From: an uncultured Bacteroidota bacterium | Lineage (GTDB): Bacteria > Bacteroidota > Bacteroidia > Bacteroidales > F082 | Assembly: GCA_903891085.1 (NCBI GenBank) | Contig: CAITDJ010000149.1 | Location: forward strand, 1 to 64,000 | Reading direction: 5' to 3' | DNA: 64,000 nucleotides | Part shown: positions 7,163 to 14,513 of the stretch, piece after piece | Layout: every line of letters starts with the position of its first letter | Numbering within the stretch: the first letter of the stretch is position 1 | Notes under the pieces: model-generated | The model's input: only the letters and a program-made list of their open reading frames with translations | What the model was told of the DNA's origin: nothing | The model's database searches: none | Translations under genes and position numbers: made by a program

Positions 7163-9130
7163 TTGAAAAAACTCATTCTAATTTTGCTTGGTTCCATATT
7201 CGGAATGTTCTCATATTCTCAGGCTCCTTTTCATAAAGGAGTGAACCTAACGGGTTGGTTTCAGACCACCGGTGCGCATAATATTCAATTTCGGAAATTC
7301 ACCAAAAAAGACTTTTCCGACATTAAAAGTCTGGGTTGTGATGTGATACGCCTGCCGATAAACATGCATGAAATGACACTGGGAGCACCTGATTATATCA
7401 TTGATCCATTGCTTCTTACCTTTATGGATTCGACTGTCACCTGGGCCGAAGAACTTCAGCTTCACCTGCTGATCGATAACCACAGCTTCGATCCGTCAAC
7501 GAACACAAGCCCTGATGTCGGTGATATTCTTACCCGTATCTGGCCGCAAATTGCTGAGAGATATAAAAATCGCTCCGATCTGATTTACTACGAAATACTG
7601 AATGAGCCGCATGGCATTACCAATGCTGTCTGGGGCGCTATCCAGCAGCAAACCATCGACGCCATCCGCGAAAAAGACAACAATCACACCATCATTGTCG
7701 GGCCATCGGGCTATAACAGCTACAATGACCTGGCGCAGATGCCCGTTTATGATGATCCAAACCTGCTTTACACCTTTCATTTTTATGATCCGTTTCTTTT
7801 TACACATCAGGGGGCAAGCTGGGTAAGCCCTTCGATGGAACCCCTTGCCGGCGTCCCCTTCCCTTACGATGCTGCTTCTATGCCCGAATGTCCGTCATCA
7901 TTAATTGGAACCTGGATCGAAAGCTCGTTGAATAACTACCCCAACGATGGCACTATTGCAAAGGTGAAATCGCTTATTGATATCGCAATTAATTTCCGTG
8001 AAACAAGAAACGTGAATATTTTCTGTGGTGAGTTTGGCGTTTATATCCCAAACAGCGATACAACCGACCGCGTAGCGTGGTATAAAGTGATAAAAGAATA
8101 TCTCGACGAAAAAGATATACCATGGACCAGCTGGGATTACAAAGGAGGTTTCGGAATTTTCGACAAAGGCTCCAATGAATTTTTTGAACATGACCTTAAT
8201 ATACCTCTCATTGAAGCCCTCGGTTTTAATGTACCGGTTCAGACCCCCTATTTTCTAAATCCTGATACCACAGGGTTCATCCTCTATGACGACTACCTCG
8301 GTTCAGGAATCAACGAAGCAAGTTGGGCACCTGTTACACTCGACTACTATTCGGAGTTGTATCCTAACAACGAAAATTACTGCATTTATGTGGCCGACGG
8401 ACCGCAATATCGCAATGTGGCCTTCAATTTTATTCCAAACCGTGATTTGAGTGCATTAAAAACCCAAGACTATGCCCTCGACTTTTTTGTCCGCGGAAAC
8501 GACCCTGACATACAGCTCGACCTACGTTTCGTTGATACCAAAACCGGCACAACAGACCATCCATGGCGCATGCGAACCACGCTTAACAACAGCAATACCG
8601 ATTTCGACAAACGCTGGCATCATTTGCACATACCGCTCATTGACTTCACTGAACAAGGTTCCTGGGACAATAACCAGTGGTACGAACCTGAAGGGAAATT
8701 TGACTGGACTGCCATTGACCGATTTGAGATAGTAGCAGAACATGCCCCACTCAACGGGTTAAAAATTTGGTTCGACAATATCATTATCACCAATCTTGAC
8801 ACTGCGCTGGTGCGCGAAACCGGAACACTCGGCGTGGTCATGATGGAAAATCAGGCAAAAAGCATCACGGCCTTTCCAAATCCTTTTACAGAAAAAGCCT
8901 CAATCACGTTTGAAAATGATGCTCCTGAGAATTTTTCCATCATCATTTATAATGTCGCTAACCAGAAAGTAGCGGATTTATTCCAGAGTAACATTTCTTC
9001 AGGAAGTCATACAATAAGTTGGGATGGACGTGACAATCAGGGTCGCACCGTGCCAAACGGAATCTATTTCTGTCACCTCATCTCGAGAAAAAACCATCAT
9101 ACCCTAAAACTGGTTTTTGCAGGAAATTAA
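7163..9130 (+). CDS. Glycoside hydrolase family 5 (cellulase/glucanase) with T9SS sorting domain
   Basis: A secreted endo-acting beta-glycanase of 655 residues. Signal peptide: residues 1-20. The GH5 barrel spans about 22-360, with the acid/base Glu148 in ILNEPHG, the nucleophile Glu290 in FCGEFGVY, and the supporting HFYDP at 206-210 and WDYKGG. Residues of about 370-545 form a beta-rich segment with DYLGSG, DFFVRGNDPDIQLDLR and IWFDNIII, consistent with a carbohydrate-binding module. The last 85 residues (PNPFTEKASITF ... NGIYFCHLI) are an FlgD-like type A sorting domain, so the enzyme should be exported by the type IX system and attached or released at the surface. The start codon is TTG, giving the canonical MKKLILILL signal start. 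I see no better ATG. Confidence 0.92.
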   Translation: MKKLILILLGSIFGMFSYSQAPFHKGVNLTGWFQTTGAHNIQFRKFTKKDFSDIKSLGCDVIRLPINMHEMTLGAPDYIIDPLLLTFMDSTVTWAEELQLHLLIDNHSFDPSTNTSPDVGDILTRIWPQIAERYKNRSDLIYYEILNEPHGITNAVWGAIQQQTIDAIREKDNNHTIIVGPSGYNSYNDLAQMPVYDDPNLLYTFHFYDPFLFTHQGASWVSPSMEPLAGVPFPYDAASMPECPSSLIGTWIESSLNNYPNDGTIAKVKSLIDIAINFRETRNVNIFCGEFGVYIPNSDTTDRVAWYKVIKEYLDEKDIPWTSWDYKGGFGIFDKGSNEFFEHDLNIPLIEALGFNVPVQTPYFLNPDTTGFILYDDYLGSGINEASWAPVTLDYYSELYPNNENYCIYVADGPQYRNVAFNFIPNRDLSALKTQDYALDFFVRGNDPDIQLDLRFVDTKTGTTDHPWRMRTTLNNSNTDFDKRWHHLHIPLIDFTEQGSWDNNQWYEPEGKFDWTAIDRFEIVAEHAPLNGLKIWFDNIIITNLDTALVRETGTLGVVMMENQAKSITAFPNPFTEKASITFENDAPENFSIIIYNVANQKVADLFQSNISSGSHTISWDGRDNQGRTVPNGIYFCHLISRKNHHTLKLVFAGN

Positions 9131-9303
9131 TACTAAGCTAAATCTCATACCTGTTGCCCGATTTCTGACTTATTTGCATGGAGTTTTTCGATAATCTGAA
9201 ATTCAGACATGGAATTTCCGATTGTATAGCTTTCGAGCATCTTTCAATAGCTGAATATTACGAATCGTTGCGCTAACCCTGATAATAACTTTGCAAAGTG
9301 ATA

Positions 9304-9809
9304 TTATTTCTTCAACCAGGCTTTTAATGTAGTCGATCCTACCAATATGGAATCCTCACTATACTTAACCTCTTTGGCATTTTCGAAATATTTCATGAAT
9401 GCACCGCTCCTTTTAGGGCTTTGCTTCCCGCTAGAAACGCATTAATATTGCCCACAGCATAGGGAGTACAATCCACCTTTTTTATCTCGGGTGCCTTGGC
9501 CTGAAAATATTTCGTCATGGCATCCTGAAAGGTAATTGCCTCAGGGCCAACAATTGCAAACGACTTATTGGGTTTGGTTTCGTCGTTATAGACTTTCGCA
9601 ACTATTCCGGCAAAATCTTTAGCTGCCACAAAAGGAACCGGATTGGGTTGTTTCCCAAAATAACTTGCTCTTCCTTTGTTCACAAACAATGGCAAACTCT
9701 CCATAAACCAATTTGGTTTAAAAATAGCGTAGTGTAAACCTGAGGAAGCAATCAGATTTTCGAATTCTGATTCATGTATTGAAAAAACAACCAAACAGGA
9801 CAATTTCAT
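9304..9809 (-). pseudogene. Decayed NmrA-like NAD(P)H-binding protein gene
   Basis: The minus strand carries the middle and end of an NmrA/NAD(P)H-binding family protein: the IHESEFENLI, FKPNWFME, PFVAAKDFAGI and SFAIVGPEAIT segments at 9393-9809. Two lesions are visible. The N-terminal Rossmann half, where the nucleotide-binding loop should be, is missing: the sequence upstream of 9809 is AT-rich non-coding. A frameshift near 9395-9410 ends the frame at a TGA (9393-9395), while the neighbouring frame continues SGAFMKYFENAKEVKYSED to a stop at 9304, which is the expected family C-terminus. The remnant covers roughly half of a 290-residue protein and is almost certainly non-functional. Confidence 0.72.
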
Positions 9810-9840
9810 AATTTACTGTAATTGTGTAACATATCCGTTG

Positions 9841-9882
9841 ACAAACGGTTACAAACGATTATATACGTATGTAACTGTTTGT
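9841..9882. repeat. Inverted repeat upstream of the ssb promoter (possible operator)
   Basis: ACAAACGGTTAC at 9841-9852 pairs with GTAACTGTTTGT at 9871-9882, 11 of 12 positions, with 18 bases between the arms. It sits 28 bases upstream of the ssb -7 box. It could be a regulator-binding site or a relic of the deletion that removed the NmrA gene's 5' half. Confidence 0.45.
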
Positions 9883-9909
9883 TATACGAGTATCCGGAAA
9901 GCACGACTA

Positions 9910-9917
9910 TAATTTTG
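9910..9917 (+). promoter_or_regulatory. -7 box upstream of the first ssb
   Basis: TAATTTTG followed by C matches TAnnTTTG and is 66 bases before the ATG of the first ssb. The second copy lacks this box in its 60-base leader, so both genes are likely read from here. Confidence 0.45.
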
Positions 9918-9940
9918 CTCCATCGTTCTTTCACAAAACT

Positions 9941-10434
9941 TTAAACTTTCAAACTTTACAAACTTTCAAACTTTTCAAACTCATGACAACAATCCGCAAC
10001 TCCGTTCAACTCATTGGCCGTCCGGGCATGGACCCAGAAGTTAAAACTATCGCCAATGACCGCAAGATGGCCCGTTTCACTCTTGCCACCAACGATTACT
10101 ATTACAACCACAAGGGCGAACGCGTCGAAGAAACCCAATGGCACAATCTTGTCGCCTGGGGGAAAACAGCCGAAATCGTCGAAAAACTTGTCAAAAAAGG
10201 CAAGGAAGTCGTGATTGAGGGCAAGCTCGCCTCCAACACCTGGGAAGACAAGGAAGGCGTGAAACACTTCAATGTTCAGGTAGTAATCAATGAATTACTC
10301 GCCATCGAAAAAGCATCGTAACTATCGAATTACAAAACGTTAAACTTTCAAACTTTACAAACTTTCAAACTTTTCAAACTCATGACAACAATCCGCAACT
10401 CCGTTCAACTCATTGGCCGTCCGGGCATGGACCC
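9941..10434 (+). repeat. Direct duplication of ssb leader and 5' coding region
   Basis: Bases 9941-10035 and 10340-10434 are identical over 95 positions, at an offset of 399. The identical block includes the leader, built from repeated AAACTTTC-like units, and the first 50 or so coding bases. Similarity continues with scattered substitutions through the rest of both genes. This marks a recent tandem duplication or gene conversion, with the short leader repeats as a plausible cause of slippage or unequal exchange. Confidence 0.9.
9983..10321 (+). CDS. ssb: Single-stranded DNA-binding protein, copy 1 (short, no acidic tail)
   Basis: A 112-residue SSB made only of the OB fold. It opens with TTIRNSVQLIGRPGMDPEV, contains the family's MARFTLATND strand and the TQWHNLVAWGKTAEIVEK helix, and closes with strands GKEVVIEGKL and FNVQVVINELL. 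Replicative SSBs have a Gly/Gln-rich linker and an acidic tip (DDDIPF type) that recruits partner proteins. Here the protein stops after the OB fold (IEKAS), so the partner-binding tail is absent. It is therefore more likely an accessory SSB used in recombination, repair or competence than the essential replicative one. A near-identical copy follows 60 bases downstream. Confidence 0.92.
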   Translation: MTTIRNSVQLIGRPGMDPEVKTIANDRKMARFTLATNDYYYNHKGERVEETQWHNLVAWGKTAEIVEKLVKKGKEVVIEGKLASNTWEDKEGVKHFNVQVVINELLAIEKAS

Positions 10435-10708
10435 CGAAGTAAAAACTATCGCCAATGACCGCAAAATGGCCCGTTTCACCCTTGCCACCAACGACTTTTA
10501 TGTCAACAACAAAGGTGAACGCGTCGAAGAAACCCAATGGCACAACCTCGTCGCCTGGGGGAAAACAGCCGAAATCGTCGAAAAACTTGTCAAAAAAGGC
10601 AAGGAAATCGTGATCGAGGGCAAACTCACCACCAACACCTGGGAAGACAAGGAAGGCGTGAAACACAGCAATGTTGAAGTCGTTATCAACGAAATCCTCA
10701 GCCTGTAA
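10382..10708 (+). CDS. ssb: Single-stranded DNA-binding protein, copy 2 (short, no acidic tail)
   Basis: A 108-residue OB-fold SSB that differs from the upstream copy at about ten positions, for example Tyr/Phe and Tyr/Val in the TND loop, Ala-Ser to Thr-Thr after EGKL, and Phe to Ser and Gln to Glu in the last strands. It ends VVINEILSL, again with no linker or acidic tip. The changes cluster in the second half. The N-terminal third is unchanged. Both copies keep the aromatic WHN and WGK positions of the DNA-binding face, so both look functional and could form mixed oligomers (inference). A strong terminator 18 bases after the stop ends the pair. Confidence 0.92.
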   Translation: MTTIRNSVQLIGRPGMDPEVKTIANDRKMARFTLATNDFYVNNKGERVEETQWHNLVAWGKTAEIVEKLVKKGKEIVIEGKLTTNTWEDKEGVKHSNVEVVINEILSL

Positions 10709-10726
10709 TTGTTTTCTGATTTCATT

Positions 10727-10771
10727 AAAAAGTCCGGATTGTGGTGTAAACGACTACAATCCGGACTTTTT
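10727..10771. terminator. Strong bidirectional terminator after the ssb pair
   Basis: AAAAAGTCCGGATTGT at 10727-10742 pairs perfectly with ACAATCCGGACTTTTT at 10756-10771 (16 bp, 13-base loop). T-runs on both strands let it serve the ssb genes and the TonB-domain gene converging from the right. Confidence 0.9.
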
Positions 10772-10819
10772 AATATCTCCTTATTACGACATTCAGCATT
10801 ATACTGATGCTGTCAGGTT

Positions 10820-11623
10820 CTAACAACCAATACCACCCCCAAACGGAATAGTAAATTCCTGTTTAACTTTTATACCTTTCGAATTTTCAGCAGGTCTCCA
10901 TACAGGCATTTTATTCATCGCATCAAGTATGAGTTTGTCTATTTTTTGATCGGTTGATGTATTGGATATTTTAGCATCGACAATTTGACCTTGCTCGTCA
11001 ACCGTGAATTTCACAATTGTACGTTGGATTTTCTCAACACTACTTTCTTTGGAAATTTTATTTATAATGTTCTCCATCATATATTTCGTAAGTTGATTAA
11101 ATCCACCCGGAAATTCAGCTTCTGTCTCCGGAATTACTGTAACCACAACGACACCTTCCATAATCGAACGGTCACTTCCGGGATTGTCCTTTTGCCCGTT
11201 TTTATAAGTGTATTTAATTTTTATACTGATATCGGACCCCATGTCGGCAGTATTGATAATGTTTTTTTGTCCGGCAGTCAACTTTTCATTTGTACTTTGA
11301 GACGTCAGGACTTGACCATTACAGATGACTGAAATTTCAACAGAAACATAATCGACAAGATTATCATAACCATCCAGTGGGTAAAGATAATAACCCACAG
11401 CGTATTCCATCTTTCTTCGCTTTTCAAGCTCAACACGATCTTTGTAAGGCAATACCAGGTTAATCCATAATGATGGCAGCATATCATGGATGGTGGTGGC
11501 TTCGGGCAGTTTTTCCTTTTTAACAGGAGGAGTTAGTCTTCCGAAATAATAATTACCGGAATTTTGCGAGAATCCGGAAATTAAAATCAAGAGTAATAGC
11601 AGTGTAATCAGGCTTTTCTTCAT
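10820..11623 (-). CDS. Periplasmic protein with TonB C-terminal domain
   Basis: About 267 residues from the ATG at 11623, chosen because it directly starts a signal peptide (MKKSLITLLLLLILISGFSQ). An upstream in-frame start at 11647 would put eight unlikely residues before it. The C-terminal 80 residues (AEFPGGFNQLTKYM, VKFTVDEQGQIVDAKI, MPVWRPAENSKGIKVKQEFTIPF) form a TonB_C domain, the module that touches TonB boxes of outer-membrane receptors. Unlike true TonB it has no membrane anchor with proline-rich spacer, so it may be an accessory or stand-alone TonB-like protein. The N-terminal 170 residues are not recognised. No exbB or exbD lies nearby. Confidence 0.8.
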   Translation of the reverse strand: MKKSLITLLLLLILISGFSQNSGNYYFGRLTPPVKKEKLPEATTIHDMLPSLWINLVLPYKDRVELEKRRKMEYAVGYYLYPLDGYDNLVDYVSVEISVICNGQVLTSQSTNEKLTAGQKNIINTADMGSDISIKIKYTYKNGQKDNPGSDRSIMEGVVVVTVIPETEAEFPGGFNQLTKYMMENIINKISKESSVEKIQRTIVKFTVDEQGQIVDAKISNTSTDQKIDKLILDAMNKMPVWRPAENSKGIKVKQEFTIPFGGGIGC

Positions 11624-11826
11624 ATGGCAGATAAAATATTTTGTCAAAAGTAGTTTTTATCCATTGGTATCTTGTTAGTGGGTAGTTAATGCTTTGTTAA
11701 CGACTTGTTAATGCCGGTTATAAACCACTGTTGAAACCTATTCAAAAATTGATTTGTGCTGTATTGATCATTCAGGAAGCGCTATATCAGCATATCTTAA
11801 TAAATTTCTGCGGTTAAATACCCGGA

Positions 11827-11857
11827 TTTGTTGGTTTCACATAAAACACTACCTTTG
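11827..11857 (+). promoter_or_regulatory. Promoter of tRNA-Pro
   Basis: TTTG at 11827-11830 and TACCTTTG at 11850-11857 are separated by 19 bases, a full match to the Bacteroidota TTTG/TAnnTTTG promoter. The tRNA begins 15 bases further on. This is the clearest promoter in the window. Confidence 0.7.
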
Positions 11858-11872
11858 CAGTCTCAATTACCG

Positions 11873-11947
11873 CGGGGTGTAGCGCAGCCCGGTTAGCGCG
11901 CGTCGTTCGGGACGACGAGGCCGATGGTTCGAATCCATTCACCCCGA
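11873..11947 (+). tRNA. tRNA-Pro (anticodon CGG)
   Basis: A 75-base cloverleaf: acceptor CGGGGTG with CACCCCG and discriminator A. The D-arm is GCGC-AGCCCGGTTA-GCGC. The anticodon stem CGTCG/CGACG holds loop TTCGGGA, giving anticodon CGG (Pro, CCG). The T-arm is GATGG-TTCGAAT-CCATT. CCA is not encoded. No integrase or direct repeat marks it as an attachment site. Confidence 0.97.
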
Positions 11948-11972
11948 CAATTTCACAAAATTTTGATTTTGT

Positions 11973-12004
11973 AATTGTTGGCAAGCAAAGGCTGACAATT
12001 TTTT
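11973..12004 (+). terminator. Possible terminator after tRNA-Pro
   Basis: AATTGT at 11973-11978 pairs with ACAATT at 11995-12000, with a partial inner GGC/GCT pairing, and is followed by TTTTAT. The stem is weak, so this is tentative. Confidence 0.35.
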
Positions 12005-12325
12005 ATCGAAAAACTGAAGGTAATTGAGAGGCTTACGAAACTTTTGCTCATGTCGAAAAGCAATAAAACCGTAAAGTGAAATGTAGTTTTCGACAATAAA
12101 TACTTTGAAGAACCAAACAGGTTTTTAGTCGAAAACACTTACAGTTTACCTATGATGACATCAACGATCCTTAACGGATCAAACAAATACATCGCCTGAA
12201 AAATCCCAGGCAATTTTCCGGAATAAAACATATTCCCACCTTGCTGATGCAAATACCTTGCACGCAAAACCCTTTGAAGGCAATTCTTTGCGTTCACAGC
12301 TATCATTACATTTATTAAATACACT
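12005..12325. other. Intergenic region without a recognised gene
   Basis: AT-rich sequence between tRNA-Pro and the RhlE helicase. Short open frames on the minus strand (11953-12138 and 12139-12360) have no family resemblance, and the second overlaps the helicase start. TTGC...TACCTTG near 12241-12260 could be a weak promoter for the helicase. Confidence 0.4.
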
Positions 12326-13573
12326 ATGAAATTCGAATCATTAAACATTATTGAACCCATTTTAAGATCACTGCAGGAAGAGGGTTATTCCATACCTACA
12401 CCCATACAGGCTGAATCAATTCCAATTATTTTACAGGGAACCGACCTGCTTGGCTGTGCCCAGACAGGAACCGGTAAAACCGCGGCATTTGCCATTCCAA
12501 TCCTTCAATTATTGAGTGCAGACAAGATATTTGCCAAAAAAAGAAAGATAAGAAGTTTGATCGTCACACCCACCCGTGAACTTGCCATTCAGATTGGCGA
12601 AAGTTTCGATGCCTATGGCCGGCATACCGATTTAACCAATACTGTCATTTACGGCGGTGTGAACCAGAATCCGCAAACCACACTATTAACCCGTGGTGTC
12701 GACATACTGATTGCTACGCCGGGAAGGCTGCTTGACCTGATGAACCAGGGATTTCTATCGCTGCGCGATGTGGAAATATTTGTGTTGGACGAAGCCGACC
12801 GTATGCTCGACATGGGTTTTATCCACGATGTGAAACGTCTGCTCGAAGTACTACCAAAAAAGAAACAATCACTTTTCTTTTCGGCTACCATGCCACCCGA
12901 AATAGTGAAACTTGCAGGTTCCATTTTGCACCATCCCAGGGAAGTTTCTGTGACGCCAGTATCCTCCACTGTTGACATTATTAAACAGTATATCTATTTT
13001 GTCGACAAGGGAAACAAAAACGCCTTGCTGGTCGAACTGCTGAAAAATGAATTCATCAAGACAGTGCTTGTCTTTACCCGCACCAAACATGGCGCCGATC
13101 ATGTAGTGAAAATGCTGCTGAAACACAATATCAATGCCGAAGCCATTCATGGCAACAAGGCACAGAATGCGCGTCAGCGGGCCTTGTCAAATTTCAAGGC
13201 GCAAATCACACGGGTGCTTGTAGCGACAGATATTGCCGCCCGTGGTATTGATGTGGACGACCTTGAGTATGTAATCAATTTCGAAATTTCGAATATTGCT
13301 GAGACCTATGTGCACCGTATCGGGCGAACCGGCAGGGCCGGCGCCAAAGGCACCGCGATTTCGTTTTGCGATGCTGAAGAAAAGGCCTATCTGAAAGACA
13401 TTGAGAAACTTATTTCAAAACGAATCCAGGTGATTCATGATCATCCATTTCCGCTGATGGACCATAATCCGGTGAAAACACCCAAGGTTCAGTTTGTCAG
13501 GAGAAATGCCGGTCACCAGGGACCGAAACCCGCGGCAGCAGCCAGTTCGGGCAAAAGGTGGTCGGGGAGGTAA
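12326..13573 (+). CDS. rhlE: DEAD-box ATP-dependent RNA helicase, RhlE type
   Basis: A 415-residue cytosolic RNA helicase involved in ribosome assembly and RNA turnover in related bacteria. All motifs are present: Q-motif GYSIPTPIQ (20-28), motif I AQTGTGKT (45-52), Ia PTRELA (82-87), Ib TPGR (131-134), II DEAD (155-158), III SAT (186-188), IV VLVFTRTKHGAD, V ATDIAARGID, VI HRIGRTGRAG. The C-terminal 50 residues are a short basic tail (FVRRNAGHQ ... SGKRWSGR), typical of Bacteroidota RhlE and cold-shock helicases, which likely adds RNA affinity. It stands alone between a tRNA and a lipoprotein gene. Confidence 0.95.
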   Translation: MKFESLNIIEPILRSLQEEGYSIPTPIQAESIPIILQGTDLLGCAQTGTGKTAAFAIPILQLLSADKIFAKKRKIRSLIVTPTRELAIQIGESFDAYGRHTDLTNTVIYGGVNQNPQTTLLTRGVDILIATPGRLLDLMNQGFLSLRDVEIFVLDEADRMLDMGFIHDVKRLLEVLPKKKQSLFFSATMPPEIVKLAGSILHHPREVSVTPVSSTVDIIKQYIYFVDKGNKNALLVELLKNEFIKTVLVFTRTKHGADHVVKMLLKHNINAEAIHGNKAQNARQRALSNFKAQITRVLVATDIAARGIDVDDLEYVINFEISNIAETYVHRIGRTGRAGAKGTAISFCDAEEKAYLKDIEKLISKRIQVIHDHPFPLMDHNPVKTPKVQFVRRNAGHQGPKPAAAASSGKRWSGR

Positions 13574-14031
13574 TGCAAAGTGGGGAGTGTGGAATGCGGA
13601 GTTCGGAGTTGAAAAAATGTAAAATGTAAATTGCAAAACGAAGTTCGTTGGTGACCAATAGCAAATGCACGTTGAAAGAGATTTGCATAAAGGCCAACTT
13701 TAAAACGCTTGTAAATAATCAGGACTTCATTTGACCCATCATACTGACATGCTGAATACATAGTTCATCCATGCCTGCATGCAGGCAAATTCCTGTCTTT
13801 TACTACCTGATATCTGCATTTCGATCGCTGTTTTTCACTCCAAAATTTATTTACATTCAAGCTGTGGCAATTGACCGGATATTTTTAAATTTGTAAGCGA
13901 TTGGCAAAAACTTTGTCAGTGAAAAAACAAATCCAATGGGGGCCTGCAAATCGAAGCAAAGATTTTTCGGGTAGGGGCATTTTCGTTGGATGGATTTCGA
14001 TTGAACGATTAACTAAAAAATAAATATACGC
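13574..14031. other. Intergenic region with a 16-bp perfect palindrome
   Basis: This 458-base gap has no credible gene. It starts with low-complexity GA-rich and AATGTAAA-type sequence. TGCCTGCATGCAGGCA at 13772-13787 is a perfect 16-bp palindrome, too tight for an RNA hairpin and more like a dyad protein-binding site or repeat relic. No promoter consensus is obvious before the lipoprotein at 14032. Confidence 0.45.
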
Positions 14032-14400
14032 ATGAAAAAAATTCTTGTTTGCCTGGTAATGTGTTTTTCCCTTTCGATGGTATTCAATTCCTGTACAAAA
14101 GAGGAAGCTTCCTTCGACGAAACCCTTTTAATCGGAAAATGGGTGTCGGGTACAGTTTTTTACAAATATATCAACGATTATACCGGAGGAACCTGGGACA
14201 CTGCCGACGATGTTACCGAAGAAGAAGCGCAGCCATTTACATGGACACTGGTGAAGTCGCAACTGACACATATTCACATTATGGAAGTGGGTGGAAACAT
14301 ACCGAAAGTGTATACAGTGACCGAACTTACCGCCAATTCACTGAAATATAAGGATGACTTTGGGACAACATTTTCGTTCACAAAAGTGGTAGCCCAATAA
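14032..14400 (+). CDS. Small lipocalin-like lipoprotein
   Basis: A 122-residue exported lipoprotein. The type II signal peptide MKKILVCLVMCFSLSMVFNS precedes the lipobox cysteine at residue 21 (FNSC). The mature part opens LLIGKWVSGTVFYKYI, the GKW motif common in lipocalin-like Bacteroidota lipoproteins, and continues as beta strands to TFSFTKVV. Such proteins usually sit on the inner face of the outer membrane or the surface. Ligand and function are unknown. It is followed after 113 bases by the AsmA-like gene, so a shared transcript is possible but not shown. Confidence 0.72.
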   Translation: MKKILVCLVMCFSLSMVFNSCTKEEASFDETLLIGKWVSGTVFYKYINDYTGGTWDTADDVTEEEAQPFTWTLVKSQLTHIHIMEVGGNIPKVYTVTELTANSLKYKDDFGTTFSFTKVVAQ

Positions 14401-14513
14401 ACTGATATACAAATGATTTTCGTTAAAGCTTGATAAACAGAGCGTTACGCGAATATCAATATATTGCAGCCAATATTGTTTCCTGTGGTAAGTAATTGAC
14501 AAATTCAAGACAG

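Noticed and set aside
7163-9130. Upstream ATG for the GH5 gene instead of TTG
   Set aside because: No in-frame ATG gives a signal peptide, whereas the TTG directly begins a canonical one.
11873-11947. tRNA-Pro as integration site of a mobile element
   Set aside because: No integrase, phage gene or repeated tRNA 3' end is found on either side. The neighbours are ordinary chromosomal genes.
11953-12360. Two small minus-strand frames between tRNA-Pro and rhlE
   Set aside because: No family features. One overlaps the rhlE start, and low-complexity AT-rich sequence explains both.
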